Counted from the first letter of the stretch, positions 34,413 to 44,635 are shown. The stretch: DNA of 64,000 nucleotides from Chitinophagaceae bacterium (GCA_947380905.1 CANCSS010000005.1:22955-86954), one strand, 5' to 3'. Made by a program: numbers and translations. The notes: generated from the letters alone by a model not told the origin.

Positions 34413-37400
34413 CTATTTAATTAACCAGTTTACCAGTTCTTGTGCCGCTTCAAAATTTTGATATTGTTTAGGTAATTTTCTGCCATCAATATATTCATTG
34501 TACAACCATGGATCGCCTACTACCATCACTTTCCCTTGTCCATAATTGGCTTTAGCTATGACCGGTACGGTACCATTGGTCGCTACTACAGTGGCAGGCG
34601 CTTTAACACTTAAAGCACTTACCTCTTTAAGATGAAATTTTAATTGAGTAGAAAATACCCCATTGTCTTTAACTGCAAATACATTCCCCATTTCAAAAGC
34701 ATTGCCTTTGACCATATTTACCGAATTGTTGGTAGCACTAATACCAAATTTTTGTAATAAAATATTAGTGTGTTCTAAATCTGTATTGGCACTGTCATTG
34801 GTCATAACAAGCAAAGTACCTCCTTGTTTTACCCAGCCAGCAATTAAACTTGCTTCCCTTTCATTCATATAATTAGGATGCAAATTGTCTTTTACATGAT
34901 CCGCATCAATGATGATATATACTTTGCTATTTTTTAAACCAGCTACCGTTGGCGCAGTGATTAATGTATTTAAAATAGCACCCTTATCAATAAATTGTTC
35001 CCCCAAACAAGCAATGCCACTATTACTTAATTCTTCCCAAGCGTAATGCCAACGAAAGTCGTTTCCTTTGGTATCTTTTTTTATTTCATTATTATAAAAA
35101 GCATCGAGTGTAATAATAGGATGCGTTAGTTGATTTAATTTTTCAAAACTACGGGCTTGCACTGCCGCTTGCAAAAGCGCGCCAAATCCTTTGGGATCAT
35201 TGATAACAATAGGCTCACTAAAATAATAATCTAAGCTGCCATCTCTATAGGGAGTACCGCTTAAACCTGAAACAGATACCGTATTATTTAATTCTATATA
35301 GCCATTTTTGTCGGTGACATAGTTGGCTATGATACCTGCATAGGCCTTTTGGGCATTTTGTAAATAACCAGCATCGATATACCCTTTTTTAGCCGCCTTA
35401 AACAATACCCTAGAAAACATAGCTGATGCAGAAGTTTCAAAATAGTTTCGTTTGTCACTTGGAGCATCCAAAATATCATACCACAAACCATTGCTATTTT
35501 GCACTTTTACTATGGCCTTTACATATCTATTTAAAATTTGTAATAAACTATCACGACCAGTTTCATGCAAAGGATAAAAATCCAAAGCGTCTACTAAAGC
35601 CATGCCATACCAACCCATCGCCCTTCCCCAAATATGAGGCGACTTTCCTGTGGTAGGATTGGCCCACTTTTGTTGTTTTTTAGCGTCCCAAGCATGGTAC
35701 ATTAATCCGCTTATTTCATCTCTCGTATAGGTTTCAGCTAAAACAAATTGTCTTGTTATTTCAGCAAAGGCAGAAGTGTCATGAAATACACTAGCATATT
35801 GAGCCATAAAAGCAGCTCCCATATACAAGCCATCTAACCACATCTGATGCGGATAAATATTTTTATGCCACAAGCCCCCCAATTCATTTCGTGGTTGCAA
35901 TAGCCATTGGCGGTACATTTGATCCAATGCCTTTTTATACTTTTCTTTCCCAGTTACTTGGTATAAAGTCAATAGCACTTTTCCATTGTTCAAGTGATCA
36001 ATATTGAATTCTTCGGGCTTATAATCCAAGACTGTGCCATCTTCTTTTACATAATAGTCCATACTATGTTGTATGTATTGAAAATATTGAGGGTCGCCCG
36101 TGGTATACCATAATTCCTCTATCCCCTTTAAAATAACCCCTTGGTCATAACTCCATCTAGCTCTTGTCCCAAGCGCTGGTTTAACAGAAAAAGAATCAGG
36201 CCAAATGCGAATAGAAGTGGCTGCCATTTTTTCTGCCATACTTGTAGCAATGGTTGGAATTAGTTTTTTTAATTGAATGGTATCTATATCAATATGCTGA
36301 GCATGTATAGTCTTTAACATGGGCGTACTAGCTGTTGTAAGGATGGTAGAATTTTTTATAGAAATACTATCCGCTTCTTCCATCTGAATACCCTCTCTAG
36401 ACCTAATAAAACTATTTTTTATGGTAATATTTTTGATAGGCATTTCTGGAATGCCTCTTACAAATAAAGCTTTGCTAGCACCATCGCAAATCACATTTTC
36501 AATATTAAAATTTCTAAAAATAGGCGTCGCTTCTGTGACTGGAAATTTTTGAACTACCACTTTATCTTCTTCACCATTTATTTTTATAGGATCTGTAGCT
36601 GCATAATACATATCAAATAAGATGGCTTCCCCTACAATATCTTTCATGCGAATATTTTTCGCGTAAATATTTTCAACCACGCCTCCTCTTCCTCTCACTG
36701 TTTTAAAACGAAGTCCAATATCGGTTCCAATAAAACTACAACCATCTATATAAATATTTTTAGCGCCTCCACTCATTTCACTACCCACAACAAAACCTCC
36801 ATGGGCATGATACACAGTACAATTTTTTACAATGATATTTTGAGTAGGCATGCCTCTTTTCCTGCCATCTTCATCTCTACCACTTTTAATAGTAATACCA
36901 TCATCCCCTGTATCAAATACACAATCTTCTAAGATGGCATTAGAGCAGCTCTCTAAATCAATGGCATCGGTATTGGTGCCCCACCAAGGATTTTTTACCA
37001 CCATCTTTTTTATAACTAAATTTTTACTCATTAAAAAATGAGTTGTCCAAGCAGGTGAATTTTCAAATGTTACTCCTTCTACCAATACCTGATCACATTT
37101 ACTAATGCGCAACATATTGGGCCTTAAGAAATCTTTAATGCCTTCAAAATCTTGTAAACTTTTTCCTGCTGTTAATTTGCCAATATCTTTTTTGGTGGAC
37201 GCCTCTACTGCAGCCTTAGATGGATACCATGTTTTTTTATCTTCTGTTAAAGCGCCTCCATAGTTTTTCAAATGTCTTCTCCACTCGTCTTCTGATAATT
37301 TATCTTTTTTAATAGGTCTCCAAAACAAACCATTACCATCAAAAATACCTTCCCCAGTAATGGCAATATTATTTTGATTTTCTGCAGATATGGGTGATTG

Positions 37401-37769
37401 ACATCTTGCTGCATCTACCCCCTCGAAAGAAGAAATGACCAAAGGGTATTGTGCAAAATCAGAGGTAAAAATAACCAAAGCCCCTTTGTTCAAATGCAAA
37501 TTGACATTGGAAAGTAAAACGAGAGGGCCTGTTAACCATTGACCCTTAGGTATGACCACAACTCCCCCTCCCTTTTGGTGCATTTTTTGGATGGCATTAT
37601 TGATGGCAATTGTGTTTACAAAATTTCCATTCGCCTGAGCCCCCATAGTAACAATAGAAAGGGTATCTTTTTTGAAACCCGTATTTTTAATAATGAAATT
37701 AGGAATAGTTTGGGCAATTGTATAAAAAGCCATTCCGATACCAAACAGGGTGAAAATCAATCGTTTCAT
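34413..37769 (-). CDS. Secreted GH28-GH105-(DUF4350/GATase-like) pectinase fusion
   Basis: This 1118-aa protein has a signal peptide (MKRLIFTLFGIGMAFYTIAQ) and three regions. The first, about residues 30-480, is a GH28 polygalacturonase with all catalytic motifs: NTDAIDLES, DTGDDGITIKSG, AHGGFVVGSE and GLRFKT. The second, about 510-870, is a GH105 unsaturated rhamnogalacturonyl hydrolase-like barrel (RWSYDQGVILKGIEELWY, MWLDGLYMGAAFMAQ, WGRAMGWYGMALVDAL). The third, about 925-1118, is a beta-alpha domain (VYIIIDADHVKDNLHPNYMN, VKQGGTLLVMTNDSANTD) resembling DUF4350/glutamine-amidotransferase-like folds. It would cut homogalacturonan or rhamnogalacturonan and trim the ends. It heads the uxa operon. 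A LacI-type site lies 70 bp upstream. Confidence 0.92.
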   Translation of the reverse strand: MKRLIFTLFGIGMAFYTIAQTIPNFIIKNTGFKKDTLSIVTMGAQANGNFVNTIAINNAIQKMHQKGGGVVVIPKGQWLTGPLVLLSNVNLHLNKGALVIFTSDFAQYPLVISSFEGVDAARCQSPISAENQNNIAITGEGIFDGNGLFWRPIKKDKLSEDEWRRHLKNYGGALTEDKKTWYPSKAAVEASTKKDIGKLTAGKSLQDFEGIKDFLRPNMLRISKCDQVLVEGVTFENSPAWTTHFLMSKNLVIKKMVVKNPWWGTNTDAIDLESCSNAILEDCVFDTGDDGITIKSGRDEDGRKRGMPTQNIIVKNCTVYHAHGGFVVGSEMSGGAKNIYIDGCSFIGTDIGLRFKTVRGRGGVVENIYAKNIRMKDIVGEAILFDMYYAATDPIKINGEEDKVVVQKFPVTEATPIFRNFNIENVICDGASKALFVRGIPEMPIKNITIKNSFIRSREGIQMEEADSISIKNSTILTTASTPMLKTIHAQHIDIDTIQLKKLIPTIATSMAEKMAATSIRIWPDSFSVKPALGTRARWSYDQGVILKGIEELWYTTGDPQYFQYIQHSMDYYVKEDGTVLDYKPEEFNIDHLNNGKVLLTLYQVTGKEKYKKALDQMYRQWLLQPRNELGGLWHKNIYPHQMWLDGLYMGAAFMAQYASVFHDTSAFAEITRQFVLAETYTRDEISGLMYHAWDAKKQQKWANPTTGKSPHIWGRAMGWYGMALVDALDFYPLHETGRDSLLQILNRYVKAIVKVQNSNGLWYDILDAPSDKRNYFETSASAMFSRVLFKAAKKGYIDAGYLQNAQKAYAGIIANYVTDKNGYIELNNTVSVSGLSGTPYRDGSLDYYFSEPIVINDPKGFGALLQAAVQARSFEKLNQLTHPIITLDAFYNNEIKKDTKGNDFRWHYAWEELSNSGIACLGEQFIDKGAILNTLITAPTVAGLKNSKVYIIIDADHVKDNLHPNYMNEREASLIAGWVKQGGTLLVMTNDSANTDLEHTNILLQKFGISATNNSVNMVKGNAFEMGNVFAVKDNGVFSTQLKFHLKEVSALSVKAPATVVATNGTVPVIAKANYGQGKVMVVGDPWLYNEYIDGRKLPKQYQNFEAAQELVNWLIK

Positions 37770-37838
37770 AGCGTATTAAATATAGTTAAAAAGCAGTTTT
37801 ATGCAATTGTTTTAGAACTAAAATGAAGCCTTATTTTA

Positions 37839-37851
37839 CGCAAACGATTTC
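37839..37851 (+). promoter_or_regulatory. LacI-type operator, pectin operon / lacI divergent region
   Basis: CGCAAACGATTTC fits the LacI-family pattern GnAAnCGnTTnC (GCAAACGATTTC). It lies 70 bp upstream of the GH28-GH105 fusion and 51 bp upstream of the preferred lacI start at 37902. It shares the core AACGAT with five other sites in the window. Confidence 0.65.
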
Positions 37852-37901
37852 GTATGTCTATGAAAAATATGTTAACTTCACATGACTCTAATTTTAAATA
37901 T

Positions 37902-38933
37902 ATGCGCTTTGAATCGATTACCATAAAAGACATTGCAAAGGCCTTAGGGCTTTCTACATCTACAGTAAGCCGTTCTCTTAGTGATAGTTATGAAATAAGT
38001 CTAGAAACCAAGCAAAAAGTTATTAATTATGCTAAAGAGAATAACTACCGACCCAACCCGATTGCCCTAAGTTTAAAGGATAAAAGAAGTCGTTCAATCG
38101 GCATTGTAGTGAGCGAAATTGCCAATAGCTTTCTTTCTCAATCTATTAATGGTATAGAATCCATAGCCAACGAAAAAGGATACAGTGTGATTATTGCCCA
38201 AAGTAAAGAAGATTTTGAAAGAGAAATTTCCTCTATGGAATTTTTAGCCTCCAAAAGTGTAGATGGTATATTAATTTCAGTTTCTAGCAGAACTTCTAAT
38301 TTTGATCACATCAAAAAATTATATGATAGAGGTATGCCCATAGTAAGTTTTGACTGTGTGGTAGATTTTGAAGGAATACATAAAGTAATTCAAGACAATT
38401 ATAAGGCCGCTTATGATGGAACAGTACATTTAATCAATAAAGGATTTAAAAAAATTGCTTGTATTGCTAGTTCCTCGTTTTTATCCATCACCACAGAAAG
38501 GGTAAAGGGATATATTGACGCCTTAAAAAAATACGAACCCCTCTTAAAAATAAGTGATATAGCATATATTGATCATGGTGGATTAAAAGCGGAAGAAATT
38601 TTTGACGCTATGGATAAACTTATGAATCAAAAAGAAAAACCTGATGCGATTTTAACTTGCTCAGATCGCATTACAACAAATGTAATGCGTTATTGTAAAC
38701 AAAATAAAATTGGTATCCCTAATCAATTAGGTTTAATCGGATTTAGCAATTTAGATTTAACAGACATCTTAACTCCATCTTTGTCTATCATTCGTCAACC
38801 AGCTTATGAAATGGGCAGAAAAGCAGCCGAATTACTTATAAAAATGATAGAGAGTAAAAGAGCAATAACTGAATTTGAAACGATGGTCATTCCCTGTCTA
38901 TTATTAGAAAGGGAATCTTGTACTAAGTACTAA
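37902..38933 (+). CDS. LacI/GalR-family regulator of the pectin/xylan locus (predicted)
   Basis: I prefer the ATG at 37902 (MRFESITIKDIAKALGLSTS, 343 aa). It places the helix-turn-helix at the usual N-terminal distance and leaves the operator-like site upstream. The track start at 37854 adds 16 unrelated residues. The protein has the HTH (IKDIAKALGLSTSTVSRSLS), a hinge and a sugar-binding-protein-like domain (RSIGIVVSEIANSFLSQSIN). It lies divergent from the uxa operon and convergent with the pectinesterase operon. It is the best candidate to bind the six AACGATTGC-type sites and to respond to a uronate intermediate; the effector is not known. Confidence 0.93.
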   Translation: MRFESITIKDIAKALGLSTSTVSRSLSDSYEISLETKQKVINYAKENNYRPNPIALSLKDKRSRSIGIVVSEIANSFLSQSINGIESIANEKGYSVIIAQSKEDFEREISSMEFLASKSVDGILISVSSRTSNFDHIKKLYDRGMPIVSFDCVVDFEGIHKVIQDNYKAAYDGTVHLINKGFKKIACIASSSFLSITTERVKGYIDALKKYEPLLKISDIAYIDHGGLKAEEIFDAMDKLMNQKEKPDAILTCSDRITTNVMRYCKQNKIGIPNQLGLIGFSNLDLTDILTPSLSIIRQPAYEMGRKAAELLIKMIESKRAITEFETMVIPCLLLERESCTKY

Positions 38934-38994
38934 AGTATAAAATAGTCCCTTACAATTAGGGCCTCACATCACCTGATAAAAATTTCAACCTTTT

Positions 38995-39987
38995 TTATAA
39001 TATTGGTTTCCAATAGCCAAATATTTTTTCAATGGTATATTCATTGACTTCTTTATCTGTTAGTTGATAAGACCAAGTAACTCTTTGCTGCCCTGCTGCT
39101 CCCAAACCCTTGGATTGATATTCGGCATAATAAGCGGTTTTTTCATTGGCTACATTATCCCAATTTTGCCAACCTACAGGCAAAATATGTTTTCCTAAAG
39201 CACATCTAACAAAAACAGTTTTAGCATAGGCTCTCCATGGCCTTCCTAAATATTCCATAGTACAATCATCACTTGAAATTAAATCGCAGTCTAAAAAAAC
39301 ATACCCATATAATTGATGAGGCATGGTTGATGCCGCGGTAACATAAGAATTTGATAAAGATTTAATAGTGCAATTTTTAAAAACGGCTGTGGCATTTCCA
39401 AAAATAAAATCAGTGGTGCCTTCTATATAACAATGATCATACAATTGCATACTTTCATCATTAGTGGCAAATAAAGTGTCTTGATTACCAATAAGATTGC
39501 AATTTTTTAAAATAAATCTACTTCCATTTACGTGCATTGCCACGGCCTGCCCCACTCTACCTGCCTCATTTTTTATAGTTAGATTTTCTATTGTAATATC
39601 ATTACCAAAAACAAACCAAGTAGCAGAAGTGAAAGTAGTATGTTTATTTTTATTAGTCATTGTATCGGTAGAAAAAAACTTACCTGCAAAATCATTATAA
39701 GAAATAATGGTTTGTTCTTTGCTTTCCCCTTTTATACTTAGGTTACTTACCCAGGCAGGAATGGTTACTTTTTCGTGGTACAAACCATTTTTGATAAATA
39801 TAGTTACATGTACAGGGGAATAAGCTCTTACTGCATCAATGGCTTCTTGAATTGTAAAATAATCTCCGGTGCCATCCTTAGCGACCACTAGATTCGGTTT
39901 ATAAGAAGCCCTTACATTGGCTTGTTGAGCCTGCGCAAATGGATGGAGACCAAAAAACAGAGCGGCTATAATTATTATCCTTTTCAT
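38995..39987 (-). CDS. Pectin methylesterase (CE8)
   Basis: The 330-aa protein has a signal peptide (FFGLHPFAQAQ) and the parallel beta-helix pectinesterase domain. Catalytic motifs are GNQDTLFA (Gln, Asp), EGTTDFIFGNATAVFKNC (second Asp) and LGRPWRAY (Arg). It removes methyl esters from homogalacturonan, giving access to polygalacturonase. It is the last gene of a four-gene minus-strand operon, 5 bp after the CE12-GH105 gene. Confidence 0.95.
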   Translation of the reverse strand: MKRIIIIAALFFGLHPFAQAQQANVRASYKPNLVVAKDGTGDYFTIQEAIDAVRAYSPVHVTIFIKNGLYHEKVTIPAWVSNLSIKGESKEQTIISYNDFAGKFFSTDTMTNKNKHTTFTSATWFVFGNDITIENLTIKNEAGRVGQAVAMHVNGSRFILKNCNLIGNQDTLFATNDESMQLYDHCYIEGTTDFIFGNATAVFKNCTIKSLSNSYVTAASTMPHQLYGYVFLDCDLISSDDCTMEYLGRPWRAYAKTVFVRCALGKHILPVGWQNWDNVANEKTAYYAEYQSKGLGAAGQQRVTWSYQLTDKEVNEYTIEKIFGYWKPIL

Positions 39988-39992
39988 ATTAA

Positions 39993-41837
39993 TTAATTTA
40001 GTTTATAAATTTCAGCACCTGCCATTAAATAACATCCTAATCCGTAATCTTCAAAATCGGGAAAATGATTATAATTGATGGGTTGCCCATCTTTTGGTTC
40101 TTTCCCAGTACTTTGCACATATCCCAAAGCACCATTTTTATGCATAGCAAAATTAGTCAACCCATTCCAAGCTTTTACAATGGCAGGCTTGTAAATATTC
40201 TTTGCTAAAATACCATGGTTGATACCCCAGGCAAAACCATAAGCGAACAAAGCAGTACCAGAACTTTCCTTCCCTTCAAAATGAATTGGATCTAGTAAAC
40301 TTACATTCCAAAAACCATCAAATCTTTGCAAAGGTAAAATAGCTTCAGCCATTGCTTTGAAATCTGCCAAATATTCTTGATAATGGGCATCGGTGGTAGG
40401 CAAATAATTTAAAGCTCGAGCCAAGGCTGCAAAAACCCATCCATTCCCTCTACTCCAATAACAATTTTTCCCATTCGGTTCTTTATAAGGAGGTGCAAAA
40501 TCTTTATCACGATACCATAAGTGATCAACATTATTATACAATCCACTTCCGCCATGTTGGTGTTTTGTAAAATCATACAAGTCATACATTTTTTTAAAAT
40601 ATAGGGTATCATGGTACATCACTCCCAACCTAGCAAAAACTGGCATGGCCATTTGCAAAGCATCCACCCAGGACCAATCATCTTTTTTATCTGATTGAAC
40701 CATTAGATCAATAGCTGTTTTAATAGCTATTATCCTTTGTTCTTGTTTGTCAATCTGGTATAAATCTAAATAAGTTTGTCCTGCGCAATGATTGTCTGCA
40801 TGCCTTGTATTAGCACCTCCCACCAATCCCCATTGATGCTTCTCGCCCCACTGAACAGCATAATCATAATATTTTTGTTGAGGTTTGATATTGTATAGTG
40901 ACATCAACCCTTCATAATATACTGCTCTGGTCCAAATATTGCTTTGGCGTTCTTTGTTTGTTATAATTGATTTGCCTGCATCTGGCCATTTGTCCATAAA
41001 ATATTTATTGGCAAGTTGCATCGACTTTAGGATCTTCTTTTGAGTCGGCCATTGCTGAGAAGGTACTGGAATTAAGTACTTTTTTATACCCCCTAAATTG
41101 AACTCTCTAAATTGTTCTTGAATAATTTTTGCGTTCAATGCTGCACCCGTATAATTGGTATGGGTGTGGTCAAGGGGGAAATAAGTAGTTACCCCCTTCA
41201 TTCCAATTAGTTCATAGGCACTTGATACAAGTTCATTTAAAGGAATAAATAAGGCATGCTCTTGTTTTGCAACTTCACTGGCCCATAAAGCATAAGAATC
41301 ATTGTGTCTAATTACTTTGCCCTGCTTCCAATCATTTCTTGGAATTAAAGAACATACAATAGGAATAGCACCTTTAGCTTGCGCCTCTTTGATATACTTA
41401 CGCATATAATATCCATAAGTATAAACAAGCTCTTGTTTTTTTGTAATTGGATTGTATATTTCTTTAGTACTGGAATCAATGCCATCAATGGTGCCTCTTG
41501 CTCTTGCGGTATCGTCAAGTGGTCCAGCATCATTATGCCCAAATTGCATGAGCACATAATCCCCTTTTTTTAAAGTGGAAAGTACTTTATCCCATCTTCC
41601 TTCTGTAATAAAAGTTCTACTACTTCTTCCTCCAATGGCTAAGTTTTGTACTTCTATTTTGGTGGTATCAAAGTAAATACCCAATAAACTGCCCCAGCCC
41701 CACAGATTATTTTTACCAGTGCCATCTCCATTTTTTACGGTAGAATCACCAATGATGTATACAACAGGTTTTTCTGTTTCAAGAAAAACAAAAGCAGAGC
41801 ATATCGTTATCAGAAGTAATAAAGCAATTTTTTTCAT
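39993..41837 (-). CDS. Secreted CE12-GH105 fusion (rhamnogalacturonan acetylesterase plus unsaturated rhamnogalacturonyl hydrolase)
   Basis: The 614-aa protein has a signal peptide and an N-terminal SGNH esterase domain. That domain (about 25-245) carries IIGDSTVKNG (Ser), AIGGRSSRTF (Gly), QFGHNDAGP (Asn) and DHTHTN (Asp, His), typical of CE12. A linker leads to a GH105 barrel (about 265-614; IWTRAVYYEGLMSLYN, WSWVDALQMAMPVFARLG, YWSRGNGWVFAALARAL, ESSGTALFAYGFAWG). Together they would deacetylate rhamnogalacturonan I and remove 4,5-unsaturated galacturonosyl ends. It is operonic with the pectinesterase and the GH106 gene (38-bp gap). Confidence 0.93.
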   Translation of the reverse strand: MKKIALLLLITICSAFVFLETEKPVVYIIGDSTVKNGDGTGKNNLWGWGSLLGIYFDTTKIEVQNLAIGGRSSRTFITEGRWDKVLSTLKKGDYVLMQFGHNDAGPLDDTARARGTIDGIDSSTKEIYNPITKKQELVYTYGYYMRKYIKEAQAKGAIPIVCSLIPRNDWKQGKVIRHNDSYALWASEVAKQEHALFIPLNELVSSAYELIGMKGVTTYFPLDHTHTNYTGAALNAKIIQEQFREFNLGGIKKYLIPVPSQQWPTQKKILKSMQLANKYFMDKWPDAGKSIITNKERQSNIWTRAVYYEGLMSLYNIKPQQKYYDYAVQWGEKHQWGLVGGANTRHADNHCAGQTYLDLYQIDKQEQRIIAIKTAIDLMVQSDKKDDWSWVDALQMAMPVFARLGVMYHDTLYFKKMYDLYDFTKHQHGGSGLYNNVDHLWYRDKDFAPPYKEPNGKNCYWSRGNGWVFAALARALNYLPTTDAHYQEYLADFKAMAEAILPLQRFDGFWNVSLLDPIHFEGKESSGTALFAYGFAWGINHGILAKNIYKPAIVKAWNGLTNFAMHKNGALGYVQSTGKEPKDGQPINYNHFPDFEDYGLGCYLMAGAEIYKLN

Positions 41838-41875
41838 TGTATAATAAGATTATTAGTTGCTAATTTTAAAAATAA

Positions 41876-44635
41876 TCAACGAATTGAATATAGTGCCACT
41901 TCCCCCTCTAATCCAGCTGCTTGAACTTTCCAAGAAGAGGCGTCAAAGGGTTTATAATTAATATTAACGAAATTAATATCTGTAAACTTTCTCCATTCCA
42001 TTTTGTGTTGATCCATGTATCTTATTCGATTGGCCATTAGATTGGCTACTTCGATTGTAATTGTATTTTTTCCTTGTTTTAAAAAACGGCCAATAGATAG
42101 TTCAAAAGGGAATGACCAGCTAATGCCTGCCTCTTTCCCATTTACAAAAACCTTAGCAGACTCGTTTACTTTACCAAGTTTTAAAATAAAATCTTGACTA
42201 TTTTTTTTATCAACGACTACACTTGTTTCATATATACCTATACCCGAAAAAGAATACAAGAGCGTATCATTGTTCAAGTCTGTCCAATTTTTTAAATTAG
42301 GTAAAATTTGCTTTTGAGGCAAAACCGGGCCACCCTCTTTAAAACTTAAATTCCAGCTGCTATTCATATTTATTTTTTGTGCAAGATCTCCATAAATCCA
42401 TTTGGGAACAGATTGTTTATGGGTCAGCTTGGCTTGAACAATCAAGGAAGCCCCCGAAGCCAATTTTACTCTAAAGGAACTGCCTTGAGATGTACTTGCC
42501 GATTTCACTTTACCCCATTGACCATTCATTGGGTTTAATAAAACAATTTGCTGAGACGAGGTATGTAAAACAATTTGCGTGTCAATTAATTGATCAGTGG
42601 CATTCACAATGAAATAATTTTTATTGCCCGCTACCTTTCTTTTGATGTACTTTAAACCTAATTGTGTAATATTTTCTTCTTTATGGATGCCTAGGTACTC
42701 CATGGCATTTTGAACTTGCGAAGCCAACAAACATTTTCCTTTGCCATACTTGGCCACCATAAGTCCTTGCTTTACTTCTGTAAATGGTAACAATTCAAGT
42801 TGTTTTTTTAATGCAATTCTTCTTTGATCCAAATTAAATAAACCAGGCACATCTGTTGGTAGTGCTTCAAAAATTACCGTTGCCCCTTTGTATACATTTT
42901 GCAAAATAGAAGCCAAAGTTTCCAATGGGATAAATTCGCTTTTGGAGACCAATAATACAGGATAGGAGGCCCCTTTAGTAGCAATGCTCCATTGCCCATT
43001 TTTGTTGTTCGCATTTTGCAACATTTTGTCTGAAACAAAATCAAATGCATATCCTTGCTTTTTTAACAGTTGCATATTTTTATAAAAACTAGAAGGGTGT
43101 AACCACTCATCTACATCATGTACTTTTAGTTGCTTTTCAAGCCCAACCGGTTTGCTCCATATATCATAAATAGGCCAATAAGCCAACACTTCATTATCAG
43201 GTTTGCCTTCTTGTAAAATGGATTGTGTTCTGGCAATATAATTATTCAGCCCTTTGAGATGAGACCATAAACTATTGGCTGGTATAAATTCTACAGACGC
43301 GTAAAACAACCATCCTGGCCAAACAGCTTCTTGGGGAGAATAGGTAGTGCCATGATATACAACATGATTAACGCCTGATAAAAAAGCTTGATCTATTTCA
43401 GGCTTACATTGCGACCAGGAGGTTTTAAAATGTTCTGTTAACCAAGTAAAGGATTCGCAAGAAACAAGTGGCTTTCCCATCACATGACTTGCAGAAGAGG
43501 CAAATTGCAACATCATAGGATCCGGATCCACATTTCTGATATCAGCAGAATCTCTTCTTAGACCTGGATAAGGAAAGTAGCTAGAACCAAAGGTTTCAAT
43601 TTCGGGTATATCAACTGCCGCATACAAATCCAATAAATTACCTGGGGAACCATGCGCTTCGTTCAAGGATAAAGTTTTTTTACGCTGTGCAAATTGATGG
43701 TATGGATTGGCAAAATTTTGAAGTATCAAATCAGAGAGCGTTTCTCTATAATCAGACTTTACTCTTCTAACAATCTCTGTATTTTCAGAAGAATTTAAAT
43801 AATTTAAAAAGGGCTTAAAATCATATCCTCTTTTAGTTGCGAAATCATTCAAAAAAGTGGGTGTCCAATTGGCATTTTCCACTTCATAACTATCATTGTA
43901 AAATGCTTTTATTCCATGTGCGTCATTTTTAAAAAGGGTATCCCATTGTTGAAGATAAGCAGGCAAAGCATTGAGTGAGAAATGATCAAGCGTATAACCT
44001 TCTGCCCCTGGCGCTGCCCTTTTTACTTTTTGTAAAGTTTTTGAAACAAAAGCAGCCATTAACTTCCAGCTTCCTTTAGGCGCAGTCCAGGTTAATTGGC
44101 CGTCTGCATTCACAAAAGAAGTAATGTCTTTAACTTCTGTGTTATCACCGTATGCCATTATAAATGACAATTTCGCAATGGATTTATCTTTGCTACGAGG
44201 CTGAATTTTTTCTGTAAGCGATTGACCCTCCTTGACAAAAAACGATTCCATGGTTAATTTAGTCGCAGCGTTCTCTAAACTTACTTGAGGTCCTCCGATA
44301 GGCCAACCACTCCCCATAGCAAGGTATACTCCCATATCCAATTGAATGGATTGTTTAACCGTATAATCCAACATTTGCATCCAAGATTTGGATAAATAAG
44401 GAATGAATTTTTTTTCATAGCCCTTGGCACCATAGATAGGAACTATTTCCACGCCACCAAAACCCACTTTCTGTAAATCACACAACTGATTTTTAATGTT
44501 GATGGAATCCACTGCATCGCCCATCCACCACCACCTTGTCCATGGTTTGGCATCTTGAGAAATCATAGGCCATTGCGCATTTACACATTGAGAAAAATAT
44601 AAAAATACAATGATAAAAAAATATTTTTTTCTCAT
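41876..44635 (-). CDS. GH106 alpha-L-rhamnosidase
   Basis: The 919-aa secreted protein (signal peptide MRKKYFFIIVFLYFSQCVNA) starts with the GH106 hallmark (KPWTRWWWMGDAVDSINI, VGFGGVEIVPIYGAKGYEKK). It continues with MGVYLAMGSGWPIGGPQVSL and the catalytic-region segments LNEAHGSPGNLLDLYAAVDI and EIETFGSSYF. The C terminus (KLGKVNESAKVFVNGKEAGI) is a galactose-binding-like beta-sandwich. It removes L-rhamnose from rhamnogalacturonan. It lies second in the operon, 13 bp after the GH105 gene. No rhamnose catabolic genes are in the window. Confidence 0.93.
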   Translation of the reverse strand: MRKKYFFIIVFLYFSQCVNAQWPMISQDAKPWTRWWWMGDAVDSINIKNQLCDLQKVGFGGVEIVPIYGAKGYEKKFIPYLSKSWMQMLDYTVKQSIQLDMGVYLAMGSGWPIGGPQVSLENAATKLTMESFFVKEGQSLTEKIQPRSKDKSIAKLSFIMAYGDNTEVKDITSFVNADGQLTWTAPKGSWKLMAAFVSKTLQKVKRAAPGAEGYTLDHFSLNALPAYLQQWDTLFKNDAHGIKAFYNDSYEVENANWTPTFLNDFATKRGYDFKPFLNYLNSSENTEIVRRVKSDYRETLSDLILQNFANPYHQFAQRKKTLSLNEAHGSPGNLLDLYAAVDIPEIETFGSSYFPYPGLRRDSADIRNVDPDPMMLQFASSASHVMGKPLVSCESFTWLTEHFKTSWSQCKPEIDQAFLSGVNHVVYHGTTYSPQEAVWPGWLFYASVEFIPANSLWSHLKGLNNYIARTQSILQEGKPDNEVLAYWPIYDIWSKPVGLEKQLKVHDVDEWLHPSSFYKNMQLLKKQGYAFDFVSDKMLQNANNKNGQWSIATKGASYPVLLVSKSEFIPLETLASILQNVYKGATVIFEALPTDVPGLFNLDQRRIALKKQLELLPFTEVKQGLMVAKYGKGKCLLASQVQNAMEYLGIHKEENITQLGLKYIKRKVAGNKNYFIVNATDQLIDTQIVLHTSSQQIVLLNPMNGQWGKVKSASTSQGSSFRVKLASGASLIVQAKLTHKQSVPKWIYGDLAQKINMNSSWNLSFKEGGPVLPQKQILPNLKNWTDLNNDTLLYSFSGIGIYETSVVVDKKNSQDFILKLGKVNESAKVFVNGKEAGISWSFPFELSIGRFLKQGKNTITIEVANLMANRIRYMDQHKMEWRKFTDINFVNINYKPFDASSWKVQAAGLEGEVALYSIR

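Noticed and set aside
35426-35656. Plus-strand 76-aa ORF inside the GH28-GH105 gene
   Set aside because: Shadow frame opposite an uninterrupted protein with conserved motifs.
38934-38994. CCCT/AGGG hairpin between lacI and the pectinesterase gene as terminator
   Set aside because: The stem is only 4-5 bp and has no consistent T-run; too weak to list.
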